From positions 62,001 through 126,000 of the forward strand of contig NZ_JAGGNU010000034.1 of NCBI RefSeq assembly GCF_018614915.1: a DNA stretch of 64,000 nt, read 5' to 3'. Position numbers and translations under genes: made by a program. Positions 24,798-33,652 of this stretch are shown in pieces (the stretch's first letter is position 1; the number at the start of each line of letters is the position of its first letter). The notes under the pieces are model-generated. The model searched no databases. It was not told the origin of the DNA and was given only the letters and a program-made list of their open reading frames with translations. The DNA is from Variovorax paradoxus. Its GTDB lineage: Bacteria > Pseudomonadota > Gammaproteobacteria > Burkholderiales > Burkholderiaceae_C.

Positions 24798-25417
24798 AGG
24801 AAGTTCCCGACACCATCGCCTGCGAGGGCTGCGACGCGGTGTACCGCCGCACGCCGCTGCGCCCGCGCGAGGTCTCGCACTGCGCGCGCTGCGGCACCGA
24901 GCTCGACCGCCATGCGGGCGACCAGGGCGCGCGCGTGCTGCCGCTCACGGTGGCGAGCCTGATCCTGTTCGCGATCGCCAACCTGTTCCCGATCGTCTCG
25001 ATGGAGCTGCGGGGCCTCAGCAGCGAGACCACGCTGGCCGGCGCGGTGGTGGTGCTCAGCGCCGAAGGGATGTCGCCGGTGGCGCTGCTGGTGCTGACCA
25101 CCACCATCCTTTTTCCCCTGCTGCAGCTGTGCATCCTGTTCTACCTGCTGGTGCCGATGGCGCGCGAGCGGCGGCCGGCCGGCTTCGGCGTGCTGGTCCG
25201 GATTCTGCAATCGCTCAGGCCATGGGGAATGATCGAGGTCTTCCTGCTCGGCGTGCTGGTGGCCATCGTCAAGCTCTCCAGCCTCGCGCAGGTGGTGGCC
25301 GGGCCGGCGCTGTGGGCCTTCATGGGCCTCACGGTGCTGCTGACGGCGGTGCTTTCCTTCAACCCGCGCACCTTCTGGGAAATGGCCTTCGAGCCGCGGC
25401 CCGGACAAAGGGCATGA
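24794..25417 (+). CDS. pqiA: PqiA-family membrane protein, first half
   Basis: A 207-residue inner-membrane protein corresponding to one half of E. coli PqiA, which is a fused tandem. Residues 9-32 form a Cys4 zinc-ribbon-like element (CEGC and CARC), followed by about four membrane helices (FAIANLFPIVSMELRGL, then three more). In the Pqi system PqiA is the inner-membrane partner of the PqiB needle that spans the periplasm. Here the tandem is split into two genes overlapping by four bases. Confidence 0.88.
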   Translation: MKEVPDTIACEGCDAVYRRTPLRPREVSHCARCGTELDRHAGDQGARVLPLTVASLILFAIANLFPIVSMELRGLSSETTLAGAVVVLSAEGMSPVALLVLTTTILFPLLQLCILFYLLVPMARERRPAGFGVLVRILQSLRPWGMIEVFLLGVLVAIVKLSSLAQVVAGPALWAFMGLTVLLTAVLSFNPRTFWEMAFEPRPGQRA

Positions 25418-26073
25418 CGGCAACAACGCCGATCAGGACGGCGGCACAGCTCGGGCTGATGAGCTGCCACCACTGCGGCACGGTGTGGCGAGGCGCCGCG
25501 GAGGGCGAGCCCTGCGAGCGCTGCGGTACGCACCTGCACCGGCGCAAGCCCGACAGCATCCGCCGCACCTGGGCCTTGCTGATCGCGGCCTGCATGATGT
25601 ACGTGCCGGCCAACCTGCTGCCGGTGATGATCACCAGCAGCCTGCTGGGCACGCAGTACGACACCATCCTGAGCGGCGTGATCTACTTCTGGGTTTCGGG
25701 CGCCTACGGACTGGCGGCGATCATCTTCATCGCCAGTTTCCTGGTGCCGCTGTTCAAGCTGACGGCGCTGATGCTGCTGGCCTGGATGGCCCAGCGGCAC
25801 AGCCTGGTGGCGCAGCCGGAACGCGCGCGGCTCTACCGCATCCTCGAGGTGATCGGCCGCTGGTCGATGCTCGACGTCTTCGTGGTGTCGCTCCTGGCCG
25901 GGCTGGTGCGCATCCAGGGCTTCGCCGAGATCACGGCGGGAGTGGGCATCGCGGCCTTCGGTGCGGTGGTGGTGCTGACGATGCTGGCCTCGCTGAGCTT
26001 CGATCCGCGGCTCAGCTGGGACAGCGAGGACATCATGGAAGACGCAACACCCGCACCGAAGGTATTTCAATGA
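25414..26073 (+). CDS. pqiA: PqiA-family membrane protein, second half
   Basis: A 219-residue protein homologous to the preceding one, with its own Cys4 element (CHHC and CERC, residues 18-37) and about four membrane helices (YVPANLLPVMI, VLTMLASL). It represents the second half of a split PqiA. The start ATG overlaps the preceding stop (ATGA) and its own stop overlaps pqiB in the same way, so the four pqi genes form a tightly coupled unit that should give equal amounts of the two halves. Confidence 0.88.
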   Translation: MTATTPIRTAAQLGLMSCHHCGTVWRGAAEGEPCERCGTHLHRRKPDSIRRTWALLIAACMMYVPANLLPVMITSSLLGTQYDTILSGVIYFWVSGAYGLAAIIFIASFLVPLFKLTALMLLAWMAQRHSLVAQPERARLYRILEVIGRWSMLDVFVVSLLAGLVRIQGFAEITAGVGIAAFGAVVVLTMLASLSFDPRLSWDSEDIMEDATPAPKVFQ

Positions 26074-27695
26074 GCGACAACGACGAAACGCCCCGACTGG
26101 CCGAACCGGTCGTCGTCAAGCGGCGCAACTGGCTGCCTTCGCTGATCTGGCTGATCCCCATCGTGGCGGCGCTGGTCGGCGTGGCGCTGGTCGCGCGCAT
26201 CCTGATCGACCGCGGGCCCGAAGTGGTGCTCAGCTTCAAGACCGCCGAAGGGTTGGAAGCGGGCAAGACCGCGGTCAAGTACAAGGACGTGCAGATCGGC
26301 ACGGTACAGGCCATCCAGCTGGCCAAGGACCGCTCGCACGTGCGCGTGCGGGTGCAGCTCACGAAGGAGGCCAAGAGCTTCACCGCCCAGGACACGCGCT
26401 TCTGGGTGGTGCGGCCGCGGCTCGACACCTCGGGCATCTCGGGCCTCGGCACCTTGCTGTCGGGTGCCTACATCGGTGCCGACGCCGGCAGCTCGGAGGA
26501 AACGGCGAGCGAGTTCACCGGCCTCGAGCTGCCGCCGATCGTCACGCGCGATGCATCGGGCAAGCAGTTCCTGCTGCGCGCGCGCGACGTGGGCTCGCTC
26601 GACATCGGCTCGCCGGTGTACTTCAGGCGCATCAAGGTGGGCCAGCTGGCGGCCTACGAACTCGATGTCGACGGCCGCGGCGTCACGCTGCGCGTTTTCG
26701 TGAATGCGCCGTACGACAGGCTGGTCGGCGTCAACACGCGCTTCTGGCATGCGAGCGGCCTCGACGTGCAACTGAGCGCGAACGGCGTGAAGCTGCGCAC
26801 CCAGTCGCTGGCGACGGTGCTCCTGGGCGGCATCGCCTTCCAGGCGCCCGACGATGCGGGGGGTCCGGTGGCGCAGGAGAACACCGCCTTCACCTTGGCC
26901 GATGACGAGATCGCGGCGATGAAGCAGCCGGACGGCCCGTCCCAGACCTTGCTTCTGTATTTCAACCAGACGCTGCGCGGCCTCTCGCCTGGCGCGGTGG
27001 TCGATTTCCGCGGCGTGGAAATCGGCGAGGTCAAGTCGATCGGCGTCGAATTCGATCGCCAGGAGCGCGAGTTCAAGATGCCGGTGCTGATCCAGGTGTA
27101 CCCCGATCGCCTGCGCCGCAGTGTGGCCGGCGAGGCGCGCGAATCGCGTTTCGACCAGACGGAGCGCCTGCGCTTCCTGATCGGCAAGGGCCTGCGCGCA
27201 CAGCTGCGCACGGGCAATCTGCTCACGGGGCAGGTGTACGTGGCGCTCGACTTCTTTCCGAAGGCGCCGCCGGTGAAGCTCGACACCGAGCGCAACCCGG
27301 TCGAGATGCCGACGGTACCCAACAGCCTGGACGAGATCCAGGCGCAGGTCGGCGAGATCGCGAGCAAGCTCAGCAAGGTGCCGTTCGACCAGATAAGCAC
27401 CGACCTGCGCAAGTCGCTCGCCACGCTCAACAAGACACTCGTCAGCGCAGAGCAGCTCGCAGCCCGGCTGAACAACGACGTCGCACCCGAGATGACGGCC
27501 GCGATGAAGGACGTGCGCAAGACGCTGGGCGCCGCCGACAAGACGCTGGCCGACGATTCGCCGGTGCAGCAGGACCTGCGCCAGACCTTGCAGGAACTCA
27601 CGCGCGCGGCCGGCTCGCTGCGCGTCCTCACCGACTACCTCGAGCGCCATCCCGAATCGCTGATCCGCGGCAAGCCGGAGGACAAGAAGAAATGA
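26070..27695 (+). CDS. pqiB: PqiB, three-MCE-domain lipid transport protein
   Basis: This 541-residue protein has one N-terminal membrane anchor (about 21-44) and three MCE domains (approximately 45-140, 160-230, 285-395; for example VVLSFKTAEGLEAGKTAVKYKDV and DFRGVEIGEVKSIGVEF in outline). A long C-terminal helical region follows (about 415-535: DQISTDLRKSLATLNKTLVS, VAPEMTAAMKDVRKTLG). That matches E. coli PqiB (about 546), whose stacked MCE rings and coiled-coil needle form a hydrophobic channel between the two membranes. Role: phospholipid or hydrophobic-compound trafficking and envelope integrity. Confidence 0.95.
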   Translation: MSDNDETPRLAEPVVVKRRNWLPSLIWLIPIVAALVGVALVARILIDRGPEVVLSFKTAEGLEAGKTAVKYKDVQIGTVQAIQLAKDRSHVRVRVQLTKEAKSFTAQDTRFWVVRPRLDTSGISGLGTLLSGAYIGADAGSSEETASEFTGLELPPIVTRDASGKQFLLRARDVGSLDIGSPVYFRRIKVGQLAAYELDVDGRGVTLRVFVNAPYDRLVGVNTRFWHASGLDVQLSANGVKLRTQSLATVLLGGIAFQAPDDAGGPVAQENTAFTLADDEIAAMKQPDGPSQTLLLYFNQTLRGLSPGAVVDFRGVEIGEVKSIGVEFDRQEREFKMPVLIQVYPDRLRRSVAGEARESRFDQTERLRFLIGKGLRAQLRTGNLLTGQVYVALDFFPKAPPVKLDTERNPVEMPTVPNSLDEIQAQVGEIASKLSKVPFDQISTDLRKSLATLNKTLVSAEQLAARLNNDVAPEMTAAMKDVRKTLGAADKTLADDSPVQQDLRQTLQELTRAAGSLRVLTDYLERHPESLIRGKPEDKKK

Positions 27696-28297
27696 CAGCA
27701 ACGAACATCCGAACGGTCGCCCTGGTCGCCGCCGTGCTGCTGGCCGGCTGCGCGAGCACGGCGCCGCAGTACTACAGCCTGGCCGATGCGACGGCGGTGC
27801 CCCTTGCGGCAGGGCCCGGCGCCGCGGCGCTCGCCATCGAGCTGGCACCGGTGGCCATGCCCGAGCGCTTCGCGCGGCCGCAGCTGGTGGTGCGGCAGAA
27901 GGGCGCCGGCGAGGGGCCGCAGGTCGACATCCTGGAAGAGCACCGCTGGTCTTCCTCCTTCGACAACGAGTTGCGCGATGCACTGAGCAGCGGCATCGCC
28001 GGCCGGCTCGGCGCCGTCGACGCCACGCGCAGCGGGCGGCTGCGCGGGCAGCCGGTGGTGCGGATCGCGGTGCAGCTGCGGCAGTTCGATGCGGTCCAGG
28101 GCAGCCGTGTGGATGCCGGCTTCAGCTGGACGCTCCGCCCGGCCGACGAGCGCCCGCCGGCCGCCTGCCAGCTCTCGATCAGCGAACCGGTCGAGGGCGG
28201 CGGCATCGACGCGCTGGCGCGCGGCGCGCAACGCGCCACGTCGAAGCTGGCCGACGCCATCGCGCGCAGCGTGACGGCGAACGCTTGCCCAGGCTGA
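27692..28297 (+). CDS. pqiC: PqiC-family outer-membrane lipoprotein
   Basis: A 201-residue lipoprotein with lipobox LAGC (Cys20) and the start STAPQYYSLAD typical of the PqiC/ABC-transporter auxiliary family. PqiC sits in the outer membrane and receives the tip of the PqiB needle. It overlaps pqiB by four bases and completes the pqiAABC set. The next gene, an alkyltransferase, starts one base after its stop. Confidence 0.88.
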   Translation: MTATNIRTVALVAAVLLAGCASTAPQYYSLADATAVPLAAGPGAAALAIELAPVAMPERFARPQLVVRQKGAGEGPQVDILEEHRWSSSFDNELRDALSSGIAGRLGAVDATRSGRLRGQPVVRIAVQLRQFDAVQGSRVDAGFSWTLRPADERPPAACQLSISEPVEGGGIDALARGAQRATSKLADAIARSVTANACPG

Positions 28298-28298
28298 G

Positions 28299-28841
28299 AT
28301 GGACGACGCCGGCTTCGCGCTCTTCGACACCGCCATCGGCACCTGCGGCATCGCCTGGGGGCCGCGCGGGATCGTCGGCGTGCAGTTGCCCGAGGCCGGG
28401 GAGGGCGCCACGCGCGCACGCATGCTGCGGCGCTTCCCGCAGTTGAACGAGACCGAGCCGCCGCCCGAAGTGCATGGAGCGACGGCGTCGATCCGCGCCC
28501 TGATGGAAGGCGAGCCGCTGGACCTGGCGGAGATCGTTCTCGACTACGAGGGCGTCTCCGATTTCCACCGCCGCGTCTATGAGACCGCAAGGCGCATCGT
28601 GCCGGGCGCGACGCGCAGCTACGGCGAGATCGCGGCCGAGCTCGGCGACAAGGGCCTGGCGCGCGCCGTCGGCCAGGCGCTCGGCCACAACCCCTTCGCG
28701 CCGGTGGTGCCCTGCCATCGCGTGCTCGCCGCCGGCGGCAGGCCGGGCGGCTTCTCGGCGCACGGCGGCGCCGCGGCCAAGCTCAGGATGCTGGCGATCG
28801 AGGGCGCGCGGCCGCCCAGCGATACCGAGCCCTTGTTCTGA
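28299..28841 (+). CDS. ogt: Methylated-DNA--protein-cysteine S-methyltransferase
   Basis: This 180-residue protein repairs O6-alkylguanine by transferring the alkyl group to its own cysteine. The active-site PVVPCHRVLAAGG places the acceptor at Cys139, with the preceding YGEIAAELGDKGLARAVGQALGHNP helix-turn-helix-like segment noted in outline. The N-terminal domain lacks the second Cys region of Ada, as in Ogt. It starts one base after pqiC and is probably transcribed with the pqi genes, which associates membrane and DNA damage functions. Confidence 0.93.
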   Translation: MDDAGFALFDTAIGTCGIAWGPRGIVGVQLPEAGEGATRARMLRRFPQLNETEPPPEVHGATASIRALMEGEPLDLAEIVLDYEGVSDFHRRVYETARRIVPGATRSYGEIAAELGDKGLARAVGQALGHNPFAPVVPCHRVLAAGGRPGGFSAHGGAAAKLRMLAIEGARPPSDTEPLF

Positions 28842-28920
28842 GGCAACGGCACCCGCCCTAGCACAGGGCGCCACGCTGCGCACGCCAGGGTCCATTGGCC
28901 ACCTTGGCGACAATTGCCCG

Positions 28921-29010
28921 ATGACTTCCTCGCGTTTCTTCAGGATCGCGCTCGTGCTCAGCTGGTTCATGCTGGGCGGACGGCAACAGGCGTCGTATGC
29001 GGCTCGCTGA
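28921..29010 (+). CDS. Possible 29-residue leader peptide upstream of an MFS exporter
   Basis: An ATG-initiated frame encodes a short basic-hydrophobic peptide (MTSSRFFRIALVLSWFMLGG and nine further residues). It ends in TGA four bases before the exporter start, close enough for translational coupling. I see no clear ribosome site for it, and it could be chance. Confidence 0.2.
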   Translation: MTSSRFFRIALVLSWFMLGGRQQASYAAR

Positions 29011-29014
29011 GCCG

Positions 29015-30409
29015 ATGAGCGGCACGCCAGCATCCGTCCTGGACGGCCTGCCGCAGCCGCAGCGCTGGCGCGCGATGCTGGTGATCCTCCTCGGCATCAC
29101 GGTCGCGGTGCTCGACGGCACCATCGTCAACCTCGCGCTGCCCGGGATCGCGCGCGAGCTCCACGCCGATGCATCGCATGCGATCTGGGTCGTCAACGCC
29201 TACCAGATCGCCACGCTGGTGATGCTGCTGCCGCTGGCTTCGCTCGGCGACCGCGTCGGCTACCGACGCGTCTACCTGGTGGGCATGGCGCTGTTCGCCA
29301 TCTCCTCGCTCGGCGCGATGATGGCCGATTCGCTCGCGACGCTGATCGCCGCGCGCGCGGTGCAGGGGCTGGGTGCCGCCGGCATCATGAGCGTCAATGC
29401 GGCGCTGGTGCGGCTGATCTATCCGAGGGAGCAGCTCGGCCGCGGCATGGCGATCAACTCGATGGTGGTGGCGACCGCGTCGGTGGCGGGGCCTTCGGTG
29501 GCGGCCGCGATCCTGTCGGTGGCCTCGTGGCCCTGGCTGTTCGCGCTCAATGTGCCGCTGGGTGCGCTGGTGCTGGCGCTGGGCCACTATGCGCTGCCTG
29601 CCAACCGCGCCGCCGCCGCGGCCGGCGCGCGCTTCTCGGTCGTCGACGTGGCGCTCAACGTGCTGATGTTCTCGCTGATCTTCGTCGGCGCCGACCGGCT
29701 CGGCGTGCGCAGCAGCGATGCAGGGCAGGGCGCGCAGCCGGTGGCCTGGGCGCTGCTGCTGGCGGGCGTGGCGGTGGGCTTCGTCTACCTGCGGCGCCAG
29801 GGCGGGCTGGCCGTGCCGCTGTTCCCGGTCGACCTGCTGCGCATCCCGGTGTTCGCGCTGTCGATGGGCACTTCGGTCGCGGCCTTCTGTGCCCAGATGC
29901 TGTCTTTCATCGCGCTGCCTTTTCTGCTGCTCGACACCTACGGGCGCTCGCATGTGCAGGCCGGCCTGCTGATCACCGCCTGGCCGCTGGCGATCGTGGT
30001 GGTGGCGCCGATCGCGGGCCGGCTGATCGGTCGCTATCCTGACGGCCTGCTCGGCAGTATCGGCCTGGGCCTGCTCGCCTTCGGCCTGACGATGCTCGCG
30101 GCGCTGCCCGCACAGCCGAGCAATGCCGACATCGTCTGGCGCATGGCGCTGTGCGGCCTGGGCTTCGGGCTGTTCCAGTCGCCCAACAACCACACCATCG
30201 TGACCTCGCCGCCCGCGCACCGCAGCGGCGCGGCCAGCGGCATGCTGGGCACGGCGCGCCTCACGGGCCAGACGCTGGGCGCCGTGCTGCTGGCCGCCAT
30301 CTTCAGCTTGTGGAGCCCGCACGACGGCAAGGGCCAGGTGATCGCGCTGGGGCTGGCCGCCTGCTGCGCGGCGGTGGCGGCGGTGTGCAGCGCGCTGCGC
30401 ACGCGCTAG
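29015..30409 (+). CDS. MFS transporter, 14-helix DHA2 family
   Basis: This 464-residue inner-membrane protein has about 14 membrane segments with the DHA2 hallmarks: motif D1-like ITVAVLDGTIVNLALPGIA, QIATLVMLLPLASLGDRVGYRRVY, and motif C VATASVAGPSVAAAILS (in outline). Such proteins export drugs, dyes or metabolites. The ATG at 29015 is used; an in-frame ATG at 28997 would add six residues. A 29-codon frame, 28921-29010, ends four bases before the chosen start. No substrate can be assigned. Confidence 0.88.
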   Translation: MSGTPASVLDGLPQPQRWRAMLVILLGITVAVLDGTIVNLALPGIARELHADASHAIWVVNAYQIATLVMLLPLASLGDRVGYRRVYLVGMALFAISSLGAMMADSLATLIAARAVQGLGAAGIMSVNAALVRLIYPREQLGRGMAINSMVVATASVAGPSVAAAILSVASWPWLFALNVPLGALVLALGHYALPANRAAAAAGARFSVVDVALNVLMFSLIFVGADRLGVRSSDAGQGAQPVAWALLLAGVAVGFVYLRRQGGLAVPLFPVDLLRIPVFALSMGTSVAAFCAQMLSFIALPFLLLDTYGRSHVQAGLLITAWPLAIVVVAPIAGRLIGRYPDGLLGSIGLGLLAFGLTMLAALPAQPSNADIVWRMALCGLGFGLFQSPNNHTIVTSPPAHRSGAASGMLGTARLTGQTLGAVLLAAIFSLWSPHDGKGQVIALGLAACCAAVAAVCSALRTR

Positions 30410-30419
30410 GAATAGGCTC

Positions 30420-30580
30420 CCCCCAGGTTGGCTCACTTCGTGTAGCCGCCCAACGTGCCGCGGCCGGAGGCCTTGGCCCTTCAGGCCGTCCAAGCCTGCG
30501 CAGGCAGGCTTGGAGCCGTCGGCCTTCAGCCCTCACCGGGGGCAACACCGGCGGCCCGGCGAAGCCGGTTCCGCGGTGTT
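30420..30580. repeat. GC-rich intergenic hairpin element
   Basis: This non-coding stretch contains two strong hairpins. The first, 30490-30513, is a perfect 10-bp stem (CCAAGCCTGC / GCAGGCTTGG) with a GCAG loop. The second, 30544-30580, has outer arms AACACCG and CGGTGTT, an inner CCGGC / GCCGG stem and a GAA loop. The end of the element, with GGGGGCAACACC and a GCCGGTTCCGCGGTGTT-like tail, resembles a REP-type element I associate with Comamonadaceae intergenic regions. It may act as a bidirectional terminator or mRNA-stabilising element between the exporter and the oxidoreductase. Confidence 0.5.
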
Positions 30581-30677
30581 CCTGGAATGATCGGCGTACG
30601 GCGCTTCTGTTATCGGCGTTTCGCATCTATCCTGAATGTTCTGTCTGTCGATCGAGCATCAACCGCGGGCGAACCAC

Positions 30678-32066
30678 ATGAGCGAGAAATACGATTCCAT
30701 CATCATCGGGACCGGGCAGTCCGGGCCTTCGCTGGCCGTTCGCCTGGCGCAGGCCGGGCGCAAGACCGCGATCGTCGAGCGCAAGCTGTTCGGCGGCACC
30801 TGCGTCAACACCGGCTGCATCCCCACCAAGACCTTGGTCGCGAGCGCACGGGTCGCCTACCTGGCGCGCCGGGCTGCCGACTTCGGCGTGATGGTCGATG
30901 GCGTGCGCGTCGACATGGCGCGCGTGAAGGCGCGCAAGGACGCCGTGGTGCGAGCCTCCACCGAAGGGGTCGAGAAGTGGCTCAAGGGAACACCGATGCT
31001 CACCGTCTATGAAGGGCACGCGCGCTTCGAAGGCCCGCACGCGGTCCGGGTCGGCGACACGCTGCTCGAGGCCGGCGAGATCTTCATCGACGTCGGCACA
31101 CGGGCGCATGTTCCGGCGCTTCCCGGCCTGGACGGGGTCGAGCACCTCACGAACGGCACCATGCTGGAACTCGACACCCTGCCCGAGCACCTGGTCGTGG
31201 TCGGCGGCAGCTACATCGGCCTGGAGTTCGCCCAGATGTACCGGCGCTTCGGCGCCCGCGTCACCGTCATCGAGATGGGTCCGCGGCTGATCGCGCGCGA
31301 GGACGAGGAGGTGTCGGCGGCGATCCTGGAGATCCTCGAAGACGAGGGCATCGAGGTCAGGCTCAACGCCAAGTGCATCACGCTGGCACGGCGCGGGAGC
31401 AGCGTCGGCGTCGGACTCGACTGCGAGGACGAGCCGCGCGGGATCGAGGGCTCGCACCTGCTGCTCGCGGTTGGCCGCACGCCCAACACCGACGACCTCG
31501 GCCTCGAGAAGGCGGGCGTGAAGACGGACGCGCGCGGCTACATCACGGTCGACGAGGCGCTGCGCACCAACGTCCCCGGCATCTGGGCGCTCGGGGACGT
31601 CAACGGCCGCGGCGCCTTCACCCACACTTCCTACAACGACTACGAGATCGTGGCGGCCAACCTGCTCGACAACGGCCAGCGCCGCGTCTCCGACCGCGTG
31701 CCCGCCTATGCGCTGTACATCGATCCGCCCCTGGGCCGGGCCGGTATGAGCGAGCGCGACGTCCGGCAGGACGGACGCCGCGCGCTCGTCGCCAGGCTGC
31801 CGATGAGCCGCGTCGGCCGCGCCAAGGAGCGCAGCGAGACACAGGGCTTCATGAAGATTCTGGTGGACGCCTCGAGCCGCAAGATCCTCGGCGCCGCGAT
31901 CCTCGGCATCGAGGGCGACGAAGTCATCCATTCGATCCTCGACGTGATGGTCGCCGACGCGCCGTACACGGTGCTCGAACGGGCGATGCACATCCATCCG
32001 ACGGTCTCGGAATTCATTCCGACGCTGCTGGGCAAGCTGGAGCCATTGGGAGAGACCGCCCCATGA
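30678..32066 (+). CDS. FAD-dependent pyridine nucleotide-disulfide oxidoreductase
   Basis: This 462-residue class I flavoprotein disulfide reductase has an N-terminal FAD motif (IIIGTGQSGPSLAVRLA) and the redox-active disulfide GGTCVNTGCIPTKT at residues 39-52 (Cys42 and Cys47). The NAD(P) motif is VVVGGSYIGLEFA, the second FAD motif GIWALGDVNG, and the C-terminal dimer domain ends with HIHPTVSEFIPTLL. It resembles mercuric reductase or dihydrolipoamide dehydrogenase. It lacks the N-terminal HMA domain and C-terminal Cys pair of MerA, and no mer genes are near, so mercury reduction is unlikely. The stop overlaps the next exporter (ATGA). Confidence 0.9.
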   Translation: MSEKYDSIIIGTGQSGPSLAVRLAQAGRKTAIVERKLFGGTCVNTGCIPTKTLVASARVAYLARRAADFGVMVDGVRVDMARVKARKDAVVRASTEGVEKWLKGTPMLTVYEGHARFEGPHAVRVGDTLLEAGEIFIDVGTRAHVPALPGLDGVEHLTNGTMLELDTLPEHLVVVGGSYIGLEFAQMYRRFGARVTVIEMGPRLIAREDEEVSAAILEILEDEGIEVRLNAKCITLARRGSSVGVGLDCEDEPRGIEGSHLLLAVGRTPNTDDLGLEKAGVKTDARGYITVDEALRTNVPGIWALGDVNGRGAFTHTSYNDYEIVAANLLDNGQRRVSDRVPAYALYIDPPLGRAGMSERDVRQDGRRALVARLPMSRVGRAKERSETQGFMKILVDASSRKILGAAILGIEGDEVIHSILDVMVADAPYTVLERAMHIHPTVSEFIPTLLGKLEPLGETAP

Positions 32067-33652
32067 CCCAGATCGGCAAGCCGCCGGGCGACGACACGCT
32101 GATCCGGCACGGCTGCGATGCGGTGCCGTGCCCGAAGACCTCCAAGCCCTGGGTGCTGGCCGCGGCGATCATCGGATCGAGCATGGCCTTCATCGATGGC
32201 ACGGTGGTCAATGTGGCACTGCCCGCGATCCAGAAAGACCTGCAGGCGACGGCCTTCCAGGCGCAATGGGTGGTGGAGTCCTATGCACTCTTCCTGGCCG
32301 CGTTGCTGCTGGTCGGCGGCGCGCTCGGCGACCGCTTCGGGCGGCGGCGCATCTTTGCGCTCGGCGTCGTGATCTTCGCGCTGGCCTCGGTGGGCTGCGC
32401 GCTCGCGGGCAGCGTGCAGCAGCTCATCCTCGCGCGCGCCGTGCAGGGGATCGGCGGCGCCTTGCTGGTGCCCGGGAGCTTGGCGCTCATCAGCGCCTCC
32501 TTTGCCGAGAAGGAGCGCGGGCGCGCGATCGGCACCTGGTCGGGCTTCAGCGGCATCACGGCCGCCGTCGGGCCCGTGGCCGGCGGATTCCTGGTCGATC
32601 ACTACTCCTGGATCTGGGCCTTCCTGGTCAACGTGCCGATGGCCGTCGCGGTGCTGCTGATCGTGTGGCGCCACGTGCCGGAAAGCCGCGGCAGCGCGGC
32701 CGAGGGCGGGCTGGACCTCTGGGGCGCGGCGCTCGCCACCGTCGCGCTCGGCGGCATCGTCTACGCCTTCATCGAGGCGCCCACGCAGCGCTGGAGCTCG
32801 CCCGCCGTGCTGGCGGCACTGGCGGCGGGCATCGCGGCCAGCGCCGCCTTCGTGGTGGTCGAAGGTCGCTCCCGGTCGCCGATGCTGCCGCTTTCGCTCC
32901 TGCGCATCGGAAATTTCGGCGGCGCCAACCTGCTCACGCTGCTGCTCTATGCGGCGCTGGGCGGCGGCCTCTATTTCTTTCCGCTCAACCTGATCCAGGT
33001 GCAGGGCTACTCGGCGACCGCCGCCGGTGCCGCGCTGCTGCCCTTCATCGCGATCATGTTCGTGCTCTCCGGCTGGGCCGGGCAACTGGTGGACCGCTTC
33101 GGCCCCCGGCTGCCGCTGGTGGCGGGCCCGGCCATCGCAGCCGCAGGATTCGCACTGTTCGCGGTGCCTGGTGTCGGCGCCAACTACTGGACCGCCTTTC
33201 TCCCGGCGGTGGTGGTGCTCGGCTTCGGCATGACGATCACAGTGGCGCCGCTCACGACCACGGTCATGAACGCGGTGGGCCCGGATGCGGCAGGCATTGC
33301 CTCGGGCGTCAACAACGCGGTGTCGCGCGCCGCCTCCGTGCTCGCGATCGCGGTCTTCGGCGTGGTGATGGCCTGGGCCTTCGATGCGATGCTGGCGGAC
33401 GGCCTGCGCGAGGCGGGCGCTTCGGCCGAGACCCGGGCCTTCCTCGAAGGCCAGCGCAGCAAGCTTGCGGGCGCGGAGATGCCGCCCGGCATCGACGCAG
33501 CCGCTGCGATCGCGCTCAAGCAGGCCGTAGCCGAATCCTTCGTGGCCGGATTCCGATGGGTCATGCTGCTCAGCGCCGGCCTGGCGGTGTTGAGCGCGTT
33601 GAGCGCATGGATGATGATCGAGAAAATGCAGGGTCGAAGCGCCGCCGGATGA
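32063..33652 (+). CDS. MFS transporter, 14-helix DHA2 family
   Basis: This 529-residue inner-membrane protein has 14 predicted membrane segments and clear DHA2 motifs: MAFIDGTVVNVALPAIQ, VGGALGDRFGRRRIFALG and a motif C GITAAVGPVAGGFLVDH. It overlaps the preceding oxidoreductase by four bases, so the two are translationally coupled; a redox enzyme paired with a drug-type exporter suggests detoxification of a reactive or oxidised compound. The N-terminus carries a polar extension of about 28 residues with two Cys. It converges on the AraC-type gene with no gap. Confidence 0.9.
   Translation: MTQIGKPPGDDTLIRHGCDAVPCPKTSKPWVLAAAIIGSSMAFIDGTVVNVALPAIQKDLQATAFQAQWVVESYALFLAALLLVGGALGDRFGRRRIFALGVVIFALASVGCALAGSVQQLILARAVQGIGGALLVPGSLALISASFAEKERGRAIGTWSGFSGITAAVGPVAGGFLVDHYSWIWAFLVNVPMAVAVLLIVWRHVPESRGSAAEGGLDLWGAALATVALGGIVYAFIEAPTQRWSSPAVLAALAAGIAASAAFVVVEGRSRSPMLPLSLLRIGNFGGANLLTLLLYAALGGGLYFFPLNLIQVQGYSATAAGAALLPFIAIMFVLSGWAGQLVDRFGPRLPLVAGPAIAAAGFALFAVPGVGANYWTAFLPAVVVLGFGMTITVAPLTTTVMNAVGPDAAGIASGVNNAVSRAASVLAIAVFGVVMAWAFDAMLADGLREAGASAETRAFLEGQRSKLAGAEMPPGIDAAAAIALKQAVAESFVAGFRWVMLLSAGLAVLSALSAWMMIEKMQGRSAAG

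Noticed and set aside
28579..29010. A 143-codon plus-strand frame through the 3' half of ogt
   Set aside because: The first part is an out-of-frame shadow of ogt with Arg/Ala/Ser-rich composition; only the final 29 codons lie outside it and are listed as a low-confidence leader.
30678..32066. Mercuric reductase (merA)
   Set aside because: It lacks the N-terminal metal-binding domain and the C-terminal Cys pair, and no mer operon genes are near.
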